Shown: one piece after another, positions 54,205-54,247 of the stretch
Layout: the number at the start of each line of letters is the position of its first letter
Position numbering within the stretch: position 1 is the first letter of the stretch
DNA from: Collinsella sp. An2
GTDB lineage: Bacteria > Actinomycetota > Coriobacteriia > Coriobacteriales > Coriobacteriaceae
Direction of reading: 5' to 3'
Length of the DNA: 54,247 nucleotides
Assembly: GCF_002160065.1 (NCBI RefSeq)
Contig: NZ_NFJW01000012.1
Location: 1-54,247 of the forward strand
The notes under the pieces: model-generated
Told to the model about the DNA's origin: nothing
Databases searched by the model: none
What the model saw: only the letters and a program-made list of their open reading frames with translations
Position numbers and translations under genes: made by a program

Positions 54205-54247
54205 CGCTAGCCTCCCGGACGGGGGCCGGATCGGCCGGCCCGCGAAG
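54205..54247. other. Very GC-rich tail at window end
   Basis: The last 43 bp are strongly GC-rich, unlike the AT-rich pyr promoter side, and hold a small GGCCG-GAT-CGGCC hairpin. No gene can be called; it may be the edge of the next feature. Confidence 0.4.

Overview
The window is one block of about 54 kb of bacterial core genome. An actinobacterial-type integration host factor (mIHF) gene lies in a pyrF-mihF-gmk-rpoZ run, a lexA/LysM/nrdR block is present, GC is high, and SpoVS occurs without any sporulation genes. Together these suggest an anaerobic actinobacterium of the class Coriobacteriia, most like Collinsella. The genus is inferred from gene content and protein style; no search was run.

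Layout, left to right. 1-4600: the end of a DegV protein, trxB, an MGDG-synthase-type glycosyltransferase and a purine permease. 4600-7550: dut-nrdR-LysM (minus strand) facing lexA plus a membrane acyltransferase (plus strand), with three LexA boxes in the gap between them. 7514-19100: a long minus-strand series, in transcription order rimO, pgsA, cinA, recA-recX, rny, a GHKL ATPase, spoVS, miaB, miaA, hflX. 19171-25480: rnj, ftsK, rodZ, yajQ. 25481-25996: a gene-free gap with a 30-bp-period repeat cluster. 25997-36400: tandem dnaJ paralogues, mtaB, phoH, ybeY, dgkA, era, recO, rpsO, pnp. 36500-45900: an orphan YefM-type antitoxin, hemW, dusB, lepA, rpsT, holA, comEC, comEA. 45983-54100: thiI, rpoZ, gmk, mihF and the pyr operon (pyrR-B-C-K-D-F) with a leader. 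The right edge carries a perfect 56-bp palindrome.

Nearly all genes point to the minus strand, often with 1-20 nt overlaps or very short gaps, so they form a few long operons. Four themes recur. (1) SOS control: LexA, RecA/RecX and a probable SOS division inhibitor share near-identical LexA boxes. (2) RNA decay and tRNA/ribosome maturation: RNase Y, RNase J, PNPase, YbeY, Era, HflX, MiaA, three methylthiotransferases, ThiI, DusB, LepA. (3) DNA uptake and replication: ComEA, ComEC, HolA. (4) De novo pyrimidine synthesis.

No tRNA, rRNA, CRISPR array, prophage or insertion sequence was seen. The least explained elements are the terminal 56-bp palindrome, the 30-bp repeat cluster between rnj and pnp, a DnaJ paralogue whose last substrate-binding domain is replaced by membrane segments, a GHKL ATPase in the genomic slot usually held by ymdB, and several hairpins that could control translation (comEA, rpsO, pnp, pyr leader).
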